Below are positions 16,108 to 24,415 of a DNA stretch of 48,238 nt, piece by piece (the stretch's first letter is position 1; each line of letters opens with the position of its first letter). A program made the position numbers and the translations under genes. The notes under the pieces were generated by a model. The model was not told the origin of the DNA. It searched no databases and saw only the letters and a program-made list of their open reading frames with translations. Origin of the DNA: Actinomycetes bacterium (GTDB lineage: Bacteria; Actinomycetota; UBA4738; HRBIN12); assembly GCA_021155985.1 (NCBI GenBank), contig JAJNBA010000006.1:1-48238 (forward strand), in the 5' to 3' direction.

Positions 16108-17391
16108 TCAGCCCTTGTGCCCCTGCCCGTGCCCGCGACCGTGCCCCTGCCCCTGCCCCTGCCCCCGAGGGTTGCCCCCGCCGTTTCCAAGTCCGGGTCC
16201 GTGAGCAGGCGTGATCCCCATATGGCCGGGGGGTCCGCCGTGGGGGTTGTGCTCCGCGCTCTTCCCTGGGAGGCCATCGTCGGGCCCGTTGCCGTTCCCG
16301 CCGCCGTTCCCCGGATCGGTCCCCGGGTCGGTCCCCGGGTCGGTCCCCGGATCGGTCCCGGGATCGGTCCCGGGATCGGTCCCGGGGTCGCCGGGTGGCG
16401 GAGGTACCTCGCCATCGCTGCCGCCGGGGGTCGCGAGGCCGCCATCGAGGCTCCCATCGGTCGTGGGGTCGGCGTTGCCACCGTCCGGCGCGAGGTCGGC
16501 GGGTTCGAGCGAGCCGGGCACGTAGCCGCCTGCCCCGAGGACGCCCGAGGTGAACGACCCCCGGCCGACGACGGCCCCCTGCCCGAAGCCGGCGACGATC
16601 GGGAGGTTGCCGGCCTCACCCCGGACCCCACCGATGGGCACCAGGTCGCCGCCGAGGGCGAACGCGAGCACCAGCGCGCTCACCGCCGCCGCGCCACTCA
16701 GGGCGAGGGTGCCGAGGCGCCGGTTCCACTCCGACCGCTCGTCGATCGACTCCTCGACGGGACGAGCGACGGACGGGCCTCCGCCGATGTCGAGCAAGGG
16801 CTCGACGTCTGCTCCAGCGGTCCCGACGGGGAGCACGACGACCGGCGCCGGGATCGCCTCCTCGGGCGTTTCCCGCTCCGCCGCGGCTGCTGACCGGGTC
16901 CTGGGGTGGAGGCGCTGGCTGCGCCGCTGCAGGCGTGTGACGCTGGGGCGCTTCGTCGTCTCTTTGCCGGCGAGCTTGTTCCGCAGCGTGGCCGGGTCCT
17001 TGCGGACCTGGTCGATCCAGTCCGGCCGCTCGAACGTTTCCGTGAGCGCCGTGACCGGCGCCATCACGTGCTCCACGGCAGGGCCGAGGTCCCGGAGGAT
17101 CTTCGCGGGCTCCACGCGGGCATCCCCGCCGATCGGGACGACGGCCGACGGCCACACGAGGACCACCTTCGCCTGAGGGGCGATCTCGTGGACCATCGAG
17201 ACGGCGACCACTCCGATGCCGTCGTCGAGGACGACCACATCCGGGCGGTTGGCCTCGATCAAGCCGGAGAGCTCTGAGGTCCCCTTGGCCTCACCCACGA
17301 CGTCGTAGCCCTCGCCCTCGAGGACGAAGCGAAGAAGCCCCTGTTTCGCCGTTCGACCCTCGCCGACGACGATCCGTACCCGTCGCGCCAC
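16108..17391 (-). CDS. Receiver-like domain / single TM / Pro-Gly repeat protein
   Basis: Residues 1-120 of this 427-residue protein resemble a response-regulator receiver: RIVVGEGRTAKQGLLRFVLEGEGYDVVG, then DVVVLDDGIG with the acceptor Asp. The initial acidic pocket is reduced and no conserved Lys is obvious. A basic linker (about 140-180) leads to one membrane helix (LGTLALSGAAAVSALVLAFALGG, about residue 238). Beyond it comes an external-type Gly-rich region, six DPGT units and a Gly/His/Gln-rich tail. GTG 17391 follows GGGAGG. No output domain is visible. A cytoplasmic sensor joined to a surface-exposed tail is an inference. Confidence 0.7.
   Translation of the reverse strand: MARRVRIVVGEGRTAKQGLLRFVLEGEGYDVVGEAKGTSELSGLIEANRPDVVVLDDGIGVVAVSMVHEIAPQAKVVLVWPSAVVPIGGDARVEPAKILRDLGPAVEHVMAPVTALTETFERPDWIDQVRKDPATLRNKLAGKETTKRPSVTRLQRRSQRLHPRTRSAAAAERETPEEAIPAPVVVLPVGTAGADVEPLLDIGGGPSVARPVEESIDERSEWNRRLGTLALSGAAAVSALVLAFALGGDLVPIGGVRGEAGNLPIVAGFGQGAVVGRGSFTSGVLGAGGYVPGSLEPADLAPDGGNADPTTDGSLDGGLATPGGSDGEVPPPPGDPGTDPGTDPGTDPGTDPGTDPGTDPGNGGGNGNGPDDGLPGKSAEHNPHGGPPGHMGITPAHGPGLGNGGGNPRGQGQGQGHGRGHGQGHKG
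16313..16392 (-). repeat. Tandem 12-bp repeats coding for DPGT
   Basis: About six near-identical 12-bp units (consensus ggatcggtcccc and variants) lie in frame in the preceding protein and encode a DPGT tetrapeptide repeat. A second low-complexity stretch (about 16115-16170) encodes the GQGQGHG-type tail. Confidence 0.85.
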
Positions 17392-17584
17392 TGTGCCTCC
17401 CAGGTGCCCTGCCGAGCGTACTTCACGCACGGGTTCTCGGCCTCAGCCTTCTGGGGGTTTTCGCGCCGAAAGGAGTAGTACAGCCCGTACGACCATCGGT
17501 ACCGGCCGTCGCGCTCGGTGCTCCCATCTCGGTCGGATGACCTGACACAATGGAGGGGTCAGCCCCGGAGGGTCGCGAACGCCC

Positions 17585-20500
17585 GTGTCGGACACGATCG
17601 AACAGTCAGCGCGCGCCACCACCCCCTCCGAGCTCCATCCCAAGATCGAAGAGATGCTGGCTCGGATCGGGCGCGACGCCCAGGCCGGAACCCAGGCCGG
17701 AACCCAGGACGGCGCCGAGGGAACGATCGTGACCAGCCGGGCCGAGGCGGTCGCCGCGTTCGCGCGAGCGCTCCTGCGACGCCTGGCGGATGACGACCTG
17801 CAGGCGATCACGACCGAAGAGCTGTACGCACTCGCCACGTCCGCCTTCGCGTTCGCGGACAGCCGCGGGCTGGAGGCGTCCGCGGTCCGCGTCTTCAACG
17901 CCGAGCCGGACGTCCACGGGTACCGATGTCACGGCACGGTCATCGAGGTCAATACCGACGACTCGCCCTTCCTCGTCGACTCGGTCTCCGAGGAGCTCAC
18001 GGCGCGCGGTCTCACGATCAAGCGACTGCTCCACCCGGTGATCGGGGCGGTCCGCGACGAGCAGGGGCGGCTGATCGGCGTCCGATCCGGACGGGAAGCC
18101 GAGCACCGCGAGTCGTTCATGCACTTCGAGGTCGACCGCGCTCTCGGCGACGAGGTGAACGCCGAGCTCGAGACGCGCGTGCGTCGCATCCTCCGAGACG
18201 TCGCGCTCGTGGTCCGGGACTTCGATCCCATGCAGGAGCGCGTGCGGCACATGATCGAGCTCGCACGCGCCGCCGAGGTCCGCTATCCGTCAGGGCTCGT
18301 GGGCGAGGTGTCGAGATTCCTCGACTGGCTCCTCCAGCTGAACTTCGTTCTGCTCGGCTACCGCGAGTACGAGCTACTGGAGACGAAGGGTGGACGCGCG
18401 ATCCGAGCGGTGCCGGGCAGCGGGCTCGGGATCCTCTCGGATGTCGAGAAGTCGACGTTCGCGAACCTCACCCTCCTCTCGGACCTCGCACCGGATGTCC
18501 GGGACCGGATCGAGGACGGAGAGCTCCTGATCTACTCGAAGACCCAGGCGTACTCGACGGTCCACCGTCGCGCCCGCATGGACTACATCGGGGTCCGGAT
18601 GATCTCGCCCGACGGGACGATCGTGGGCGAGGCACGGTTGATCGGCCTCTTCACTAGCAAGGCGTACATGGAGCCGGCCGCGAAGACGCCGTTGTTGCAC
18701 CACAAGCTCGAACAGTTGATCGCCGCGGAGGATCTGATCCCCGGGTCGCACGACTACAAGGCGGTCGTCACTCTCTTCGAGTCCTTCCCGAAGGACGAGC
18801 TCTTCCAGGCTTCCGCCGAGGAGCTGCGGCGGTTGGTGGCCGGGCTCCTGCAGCTCGAGAAGCACGGGGGAATCCGTGTGCTGATCCGCCGGGACCTCTA
18901 CGGCCGCAACGTGTCGGTCGTGGTCGCCCTGCCGCGCGATCGGTTCAACGCGGACCTTCGCAAGGCGCTCCAGAGCCTCTTCCTCGAGCGTTTCAACGGC
19001 ACGACGATCGACTACCACCTCTCCCTGGGGGAGACGGAGTCGGCGCGGATCTTCTTCACGATCCACGTTGCACCGGGCAAGCCGATCCCCGACGTTCGCT
19101 ACGAGGAGCTCGAGCAAGAGGTCGAGATCCTCGCGCGTACCTGGGAGGACGACCTCCTCGACGCGCTCACGCGGCGTGTCGGCGCGGGCCGCGCGCTCGC
19201 CCTGATGGAGGAGTACGCGCCACGGTTCCCCGACTACTACAAGGCCAACGACGAGTGGGACCTGGTCGTCGACGACGTCGTGATGCTCGAGAAGCTCGAG
19301 GCGTCGACCGAGGGGTTCCTCGTCGGGGTCGGCAACGAGTCGAAGGGCGAACGCCTGACGCGGGTCAAGCTCTACAAGACCGGCGGCAAGGTCGATCTCT
19401 CGGACTTCATGCCGATCCTCGAAGCGCTCGGGCTCCGGGTCGTCGAGGAGGTGCCGACCGCGATCGCGGGCGAGGGACGCGTGTACATCCACGACTTCGG
19501 GGTGCTCGACTCACGGGGCGCGGTGCTGGAGCTCGGGGAATCAGCGGATCGAGTCACGGACACGATCGCGGCCGTGTGGCGAGGGGAGTGCGACTCGGAC
19601 TCGCTGAACCGCCTCGTGACGTTGTCGACCCTCACCTGGTGGGAGATCAGGATCCTCCGCGCGCTCCGGAACTATCGGATGCGCGTCTCCGCCCGGTACA
19701 CCGAGAACTACCGGAACGACGCGATGGCGTCCTACCCGTCGATCTCGGAACGGCTCGTGCGGATGTTCGAAGCCCGTTTCGATCCCGTGCGTGCCGCCAC
19801 GGAAGAGGAGATCGACGAGATCCGGCAGGAGATCCATCGCGACCTGCGAGGCGTCTCCTCCCTCGATCAGGACAACATCCTGCGACACCTGCTGGGGACG
19901 ATCGAGGCGATCGTGCGGACGAACGCGTACGTCCCCGACCGGTTGTTCCTGAGCTTCAAGCTCCTGTCGGAGCGAGTGCCGGAGATGCCGAAGCCCCTGC
20001 CGCTCTACGAGGTCTGGGTGTACTCCACGGAGATGGAGGCGGTCCACCTTCGGGCCGGCATGGTGTCCCGCGGGGGGATCCGTTGGTCCGACCGCAGGGA
20101 GGACTTCCGCACCGAGGTCCTCGGACTGATGAAGGCACAGAAGGTCAAGAACGCCGTGATCGTCCCCGACGGCTCCAAGGGTGGGTTCGTCCTCAAGCGC
20201 ACCTCGGTCACGCCGGAGCAGATCAAGGAGGAGGTGGCGAAGCAGTACGTCACGTTCATGGAGGGACTGCTCGACATCACCGACAACCTCCTGAAGGGAG
20301 AAGTCGTGCACCCCGAAGGGGTGCGTGTGACGGACGGCCCCGACCCCTACCTGGTCGTTGCTGCCGACAAGGGCACGGCCCCCCTGTCGGACACGGCGAA
20401 CGGCGTGAGCGAGCGGGTCGGCTACTGGCTCGGTGACGCGTTCGCCTCCGGCGGCTCCCACGGCTACGACCACAAGGAGCTCGGCATCACCGCTCGCGGC

Positions 20501-22459
20501 GTGTGGGAATCGGTCAAACGACACTTCCGGGAACTGGGCACGGACCCGATGACGGAGCCGTTCACTGCGATCGGGATCGGTGACATGTCCGGGGACGTCT
20601 TCGGGAACGGCATGCTCTACTCGGATCGGATCCGGCTGGTCGCCGCGTTCGACCACCGGCACGTGTTCCTCGATCCGCAGCCGGATCCGGCGATCTCGTT
20701 CGCCGAGCGCAAGCGACTGTACGAGACGCCGGGGTCCTCGTGGGGCGACTACGAGAGGAGCGCGCTGTCCGAAGGGGCCGAGGTGATCGACCGGACGGCG
20801 AAGTGGGTCACGTTGTCGGCCCAGGCCCGCGAGGCTCTCGCGATCCCCGACGACGCACCGGCGGAGATGACCCCCGCGGACGTGATCCGCTGGGTGCTCC
20901 AGGCACCCGTGGATCTCCTCTGGAACGGCGGGATCGGCACGTACGTGAAGGCGGCGAACGAGGGCCACACCGAGGTGGGCGACCGCGCCAACGACCCCGT
21001 CCGGGTCAACGGGAATCAGGTCAGGGCGCGTGTGGTGGGGGAGGGCGGCAACCTCGGCTTCACACAGCGCGGGCGGATCGAGTACGCGCTCACCGGTGGG
21101 CGGATCAACACGGACTTCATCGACAACTCTGCCGGCGTCGACACCTCGGACCGGGAGGTGAACCTGAAGATCCTCCTCGGGATGGCGATCGAGCGCGGAG
21201 AGCTGACGACGGATGAGCGCAATGCCCTGTTGGATGCCTCCACGGACGACGTGGTCCGTCGTGTGCTCTACGACAACTACCTGCAGGCGCAGATCCTCTC
21301 GCAAGAGGTCGCGGTCACCGCTGAGCGGAACGAGGCGTGCGAGGACCTGATGCTCCAGCTCGAGGCGGAGGGGGAACTGGACCGTTCCGTGGAGTTCCTG
21401 CCGACCTCGGACGAGATGGCGGAGCGACGGGGCCGCGGTGAAGGACTCACCCGGCCGGAGATCGCGCTGCTCGTCGCGTACTCGAAGCGCTCGATCAAAC
21501 GTGACCTCCTCGAGGCGGACCTCCCCGACGCCGAGTACCTGGAGCAGGATCTGGCGCGGTACTTCCCGGAGACGATCGTCGACCGGTTCCGGCCGATGCT
21601 GGCCGAACATCCGCTGCGGCGGGAGCTGATCGCGACGATCGTCTCGAACGACGTCGTCAACTCCCAAGGTGTCACCTTCGTGTCGCGGCTCGTCGCGGAG
21701 ACGGGCGCGACCCCTGCCGAGGTCGTGCGCGCGTTCCGGATCGCCCGCGACGTCGTGGGCGCGGTGCCGCGATGGGACGCGGTAGAGTCCCTCGACGGCA
21801 AGATCGATCCGGGGATCCAGAACGACCTGATGATCGGGGTCGACAGGCTCGTCGAGTCGACCGCCCGCTGGTACCTCGTCCGCGCGCCGGGGTTGCGGCT
21901 CGGCGAGGCCGTCGATCAGGCGAGGGCCGCCTTCCGCGAGCTGTCGTCGGTGATCGAGCAGATCGGTCCCGAGGCGTGGCGCGAGCAGCGCGAGCGGGAG
22001 GCGACGCGCCTTACCGCGGAAGGGATCCCCGACGAGCTGGCGCGCAGACACGCGTTCCAGGACGAGCTGGTCCACGGGCCGGACATCATCTCGGTGTCGC
22101 GCGCCACCGGACGGCCGGTCCTCGAGGTGGCGCGCGGTTTCTTCCTCCTCGGAGAGCGACTGGACATCGATTGGCTCGAGCAACGACTCGCCGAGCAGCC
22201 GGCGAAGACCCGGTGGCAGCGATGGGCGGTCCACTCGATGGAGGACGATCTGTACACGATCCGCCGCGAGATCATCGAGACGGTGCTCGAACATGCGGGC
22301 GGGCGGCCGATCGACGAAGCCGTCGATGCGTTCCTCGAGGATCGCAGCGCCGCCTACGGAAGGGTGCAGCGGTTCATGCGATCACTCGCGATGGAGGGCG
22401 TCACCGACCTTTCTCAGCTCACGGTCGCCCTCCGCCAGCTCCGTTCGCTCGTGTCGTGA
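17585..22459 (+). CDS. gdh: NAD-specific glutamate dehydrogenase, large (about 180 kDa) type
   Basis: This 1624-residue protein is a full-length Bac_GDH family enzyme that oxidatively deaminates glutamate to 2-oxoglutarate with NAD+. The N-terminal third has the ACT-like regulatory regions. The catalytic core shows GGIRWSDRREDFRTEVLGLM (about 830), KNAVIVPDGSKGGFVLK (about 855), GSHGYDHKELGITARG (about 958) and GIGDMSGDVFGNGML (about 998), all intact. Translation probably starts at GTG 17585; GGAGGG lies about 12 nt upstream. A short 12-bp duplication near 17685-17708 encodes an AGTQ repeat. It is unrelated in sequence to the small glutamate dehydrogenase at 32135. Confidence 0.95.
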   Translation: MSDTIEQSARATTPSELHPKIEEMLARIGRDAQAGTQAGTQDGAEGTIVTSRAEAVAAFARALLRRLADDDLQAITTEELYALATSAFAFADSRGLEASAVRVFNAEPDVHGYRCHGTVIEVNTDDSPFLVDSVSEELTARGLTIKRLLHPVIGAVRDEQGRLIGVRSGREAEHRESFMHFEVDRALGDEVNAELETRVRRILRDVALVVRDFDPMQERVRHMIELARAAEVRYPSGLVGEVSRFLDWLLQLNFVLLGYREYELLETKGGRAIRAVPGSGLGILSDVEKSTFANLTLLSDLAPDVRDRIEDGELLIYSKTQAYSTVHRRARMDYIGVRMISPDGTIVGEARLIGLFTSKAYMEPAAKTPLLHHKLEQLIAAEDLIPGSHDYKAVVTLFESFPKDELFQASAEELRRLVAGLLQLEKHGGIRVLIRRDLYGRNVSVVVALPRDRFNADLRKALQSLFLERFNGTTIDYHLSLGETESARIFFTIHVAPGKPIPDVRYEELEQEVEILARTWEDDLLDALTRRVGAGRALALMEEYAPRFPDYYKANDEWDLVVDDVVMLEKLEASTEGFLVGVGNESKGERLTRVKLYKTGGKVDLSDFMPILEALGLRVVEEVPTAIAGEGRVYIHDFGVLDSRGAVLELGESADRVTDTIAAVWRGECDSDSLNRLVTLSTLTWWEIRILRALRNYRMRVSARYTENYRNDAMASYPSISERLVRMFEARFDPVRAATEEEIDEIRQEIHRDLRGVSSLDQDNILRHLLGTIEAIVRTNAYVPDRLFLSFKLLSERVPEMPKPLPLYEVWVYSTEMEAVHLRAGMVSRGGIRWSDRREDFRTEVLGLMKAQKVKNAVIVPDGSKGGFVLKRTSVTPEQIKEEVAKQYVTFMEGLLDITDNLLKGEVVHPEGVRVTDGPDPYLVVAADKGTAPLSDTANGVSERVGYWLGDAFASGGSHGYDHKELGITARGVWESVKRHFRELGTDPMTEPFTAIGIGDMSGDVFGNGMLYSDRIRLVAAFDHRHVFLDPQPDPAISFAERKRLYETPGSSWGDYERSALSEGAEVIDRTAKWVTLSAQAREALAIPDDAPAEMTPADVIRWVLQAPVDLLWNGGIGTYVKAANEGHTEVGDRANDPVRVNGNQVRARVVGEGGNLGFTQRGRIEYALTGGRINTDFIDNSAGVDTSDREVNLKILLGMAIERGELTTDERNALLDASTDDVVRRVLYDNYLQAQILSQEVAVTAERNEACEDLMLQLEAEGELDRSVEFLPTSDEMAERRGRGEGLTRPEIALLVAYSKRSIKRDLLEADLPDAEYLEQDLARYFPETIVDRFRPMLAEHPLRRELIATIVSNDVVNSQGVTFVSRLVAETGATPAEVVRAFRIARDVVGAVPRWDAVESLDGKIDPGIQNDLMIGVDRLVESTARWYLVRAPGLRLGEAVDQARAAFRELSSVIEQIGPEAWREQREREATRLTAEGIPDELARRHAFQDELVHGPDIISVSRATGRPVLEVARGFFLLGERLDIDWLEQRLAEQPAKTRWQRWAVHSMEDDLYTIRREIIETVLEHAGGRPIDEAVDAFLEDRSAAYGRVQRFMRSLAMEGVTDLSQLTVALRQLRSLVS

Positions 22460-22464
22460 GGGCG

Positions 22465-22908
22465 TCAGCCGCCGTAGAAGATCGTGGTCACCCACAGGAG
22501 GCCTCGTGCCTTCACCACCCCGATGCCGATCCTCCGGAACCGGGGGTTCAGGATGTTGGCCCGGTGTCCCCCGCTTCCCATCCACAAGGTCCGGATCCGG
22601 AGGAGCGTGCCGGCCGCCCCGACGTTCTCGCCCCACGTGGATGGGCTGTACGTTCGGACCACGTCGTAGAGGTTCGCCGTGTGGAAGCAGCGATACCTCT
22701 CCGCCATCTTCCTCGAGTGCTTCCACGCGAAGTGCGAGACGTTGGCGTTCAGCCGGAGCGCTGTGAGGCCGTGATTGCCTCGCGTCTGGTTCAGGAGGTG
22801 GAGCATCTTCCGGCGGGCGGGGACGTTGTCGGCGTCGGCCGGGGAAGGCATCCCCGCGATGAGCACGGCGACGACCAACACGAGGAGAGGGAGTCTCCGA
22901 TAGGTCAT
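22465..22908 (-). CDS. Secreted CAP (SCP/PR1)-domain protein
   Basis: This 147-residue protein has a signal peptide (about residues 1-27, ending PADADN) and one CAP domain: LLNQTRGNHGLTALRLN, WGENVGAAG, and HRANILNPRFRRIGIGVV. The two conserved His and the GEN segment of the CAP cavity are present. Bacterial members are exported; their substrates are mostly unknown. It is convergent with the glutamate dehydrogenase, five bases apart. The 108 bp upstream (22909-23016) contain a TGTAAT that could be a -10 but no clear -35. Confidence 0.85.
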   Translation of the reverse strand: MTYRRLPLLVLVVAVLIAGMPSPADADNVPARRKMLHLLNQTRGNHGLTALRLNANVSHFAWKHSRKMAERYRCFHTANLYDVVRTYSPSTWGENVGAAGTLLRIRTLWMGSGGHRANILNPRFRRIGIGVVKARGLLWVTTIFYGG

Positions 22909-23016
22909 CGGACGACGTCGACGGTATCGAAGTGGTCGCGGAGATTACAACCGGTTCCGCGAACCCTTTACGACATCTTCACGGTAATGCTTCTGCGCTA
23001 GACCGTCAGGCCTGGC

Positions 23017-23238
23017 TCAACCGTTCGCGGCGCATGCGCAGCCGAGACCACATGCCGTTCCTGCAGGTCGAGCGGCACGTTCGGTCGTGACCGTCGACGT
23101 GACCGCGAACACCGAGAGTCGTCGCACAGCGTTCTCATGGCCTTGCGGGCAGGGGATCGGCGCATCCGCGTGCGCGATCGTGCGTCGTGACTCGAAGGTC
23201 GCGCCGCACGATCCGCATCGGTACTCGTAGGTGGGCAT
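23017..23238 (-). CDS. FmdB-type zinc-ribbon protein
   Basis: This 73-residue protein begins MPTYEYRCGSCGATFE, the hallmark of the FmdB/putative regulatory zinc-ribbon family, with a first CxxC at residues 8-11. The expected second CxxC is altered: only one Cys is at the usual place (PCPQGHENAVRR), while a Cys cluster (CGLGCAC) sits at the C-terminus. The start is five bases after the stop of the LppM-like gene, so they form an operon. The role is unknown. Confidence 0.8.
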   Translation of the reverse strand: MPTYEYRCGSCGATFESRRTIAHADAPIPCPQGHENAVRRLSVFAVTSTVTTERAARPAGTACGLGCACAANG

Positions 23239-23243
23239 CTCGA

Positions 23244-24086
23244 TCAGATCCCGCTCGACTGAGGCGGAGGTGGTGGTGTGTCGTCGACGGGAGAGGCATC
23301 GTCCGGAGCGGGGAACGCGGCCGGCGGGGCGTCGATCGGCGATGCCTCGGGGCGCGCCGGCATCGGCGTCGGGACGGCGTCGCCGAACCCGGTCCCCGCG
23401 ATCGGGTCGGCCGCCGCCGACCCGCGATGGGTGAGGAAGTAGACGATCGCGCCGAGCACGAGCGCGCCCGCGGCGATCAGGACGATCATCAGGAGCGGTG
23501 AGCTCGACGACGGGATCGCGCTCGCCACGGCCTGGATCTCCGTGTTCTGGCCGACCCGCGGCTCCCACGTGACGGTGTTCCCGTCGATGTCGCCGCTCGC
23601 GGAGCTCACCGGGCCGGGGAACGTGATCGTGATCCGGAACTCGAAGTTCTCGAGGAACTGCTGCGGGATCTCGGTCCCGGTGAATTCCTGTCCGCTCATG
23701 TCGAACCCGCCGGTGACGAGGAACTCATCACCCTCGCGGACGATGTTCAGCTCCTCCCCGGATGCGGTGTCGGAGAGCGTCCCGTTTCCGGTGAACTCAT
23801 CGAGGGGCACATCCTCGAACGTGATCTGTCGCCCGACGAAGCCGTCCTCCTCGTACGGGTCCGCCTTCGAGCCGGGTGGCAGATCCGAGAGGTCCATGTC
23901 CGCGAAGAGCTGATCGACGTTCTGACCGCTCATTTCAAGCAGGCTCTCCTCCACGGCGACCACAGCGGTCCCCGAGACGGTGTTGTCGGCGGTCACGTCC
24001 AGGTCCATGTCGACCTTGAAGCAACCCGCGAGGAGCAGCGCGAGCGCCGCGCTTCCCAGCACGCGCCAGAACCTCCGTGTCTTCAT
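23244..24086 (-). CDS. LppM-like lipoprotein with C-terminal membrane anchor
   Basis: The 280-residue protein has a lipobox (LLLAGC, Cys22) followed directly by FKVDMDLDVTADNTVSGTAVVAV, the start of the LppM-type domain known from mycobacteria. A beta-rich extracellular region runs to about residue 195. One membrane helix (about 199-218) and a Pro/Ala-rich tail follow. Mycobacterial LppM is linked to host-cell interaction; here only the fold is inferred. A GGGAGGA Shine-Dalgarno precedes the ATG. Confidence 0.8.
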   Translation of the reverse strand: MKTRRFWRVLGSAALALLLAGCFKVDMDLDVTADNTVSGTAVVAVEESLLEMSGQNVDQLFADMDLSDLPPGSKADPYEEDGFVGRQITFEDVPLDEFTGNGTLSDTASGEELNIVREGDEFLVTGGFDMSGQEFTGTEIPQQFLENFEFRITITFPGPVSSASGDIDGNTVTWEPRVGQNTEIQAVASAIPSSSSPLLMIVLIAAGALVLGAIVYFLTHRGSAAADPIAGTGFGDAVPTPMPARPEASPIDAPPAAFPAPDDASPVDDTPPPPPQSSGI

Positions 24087-24415
24087 CCCATCCTCCCGAC
24101 TCGAGTCAGCCGGAGCCTACCCTCGAGGTCGCAGACGGTCGAGGACCGGACCTCCCGGCGAGTGAAGTCGGATCGAGGTGAACCGGGACTTCGGGGGCTG
24201 CGTGAGCTTGTCGGATGCGGGTCGGAGGGACCGGGAAGGGGGTGGGTTCCCCGGCACCCTCCGACTCCACACATCTGAGGACGGGCCTCGGCCGGAGGAG
24301 CCGAGACACCGCTGCGCCCTGTGTACCCATCCGAGGCGCGCGCAAACGTCGGATCGGCGATAACCCGTGAAGGATCCGTGAAGATCCGGGGCGTCCGTGG
24401 CTCCGGGGCGGATCC
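24087..24415 (-). other. Intergenic region between pseudokinase-ATPase and LppM-like gene
   Basis: No gene was found in these 329 bp. They hold a large hairpin (24221-24265) and a smaller one (arms CTCGGC/GCCGAG, about 24286-24304). They should also contain the LppM-like gene promoter, but no convincing -35/-10 pair was seen. Confidence 0.6.
24221..24265 (-). terminator. Long interrupted hairpin, probable terminator of the pseudokinase operon
   Basis: The outer arms GTCGGAGGG (24221-24229) and CCCTCCGAC (24257-24265) pair perfectly. Inside, CCGGGAA (24231-24237) pairs with TTCCCCGG (24247-24254) with one bulge. It lies about 150 nt after the ATPase stop on the minus strand; no T-run is present. 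Confidence 0.55.

Noticed and set aside
16313-16392. Possible CRISPR or intergenic satellite
   Set aside because: These are short 12-bp coding repeats inside a protein gene, without spacers.
14583-16631. 682-codon minus-strand open frame across the tad genes
   Set aside because: It covers the real DUF983 gene in another frame and the antisense of pilus genes, and shows no domain pattern.
19541-22294. 917-codon minus-strand open frame opposite the NAD-glutamate dehydrogenase
   Set aside because: It is antisense to intact catalytic motifs and has low-complexity composition, with no recognisable domain.
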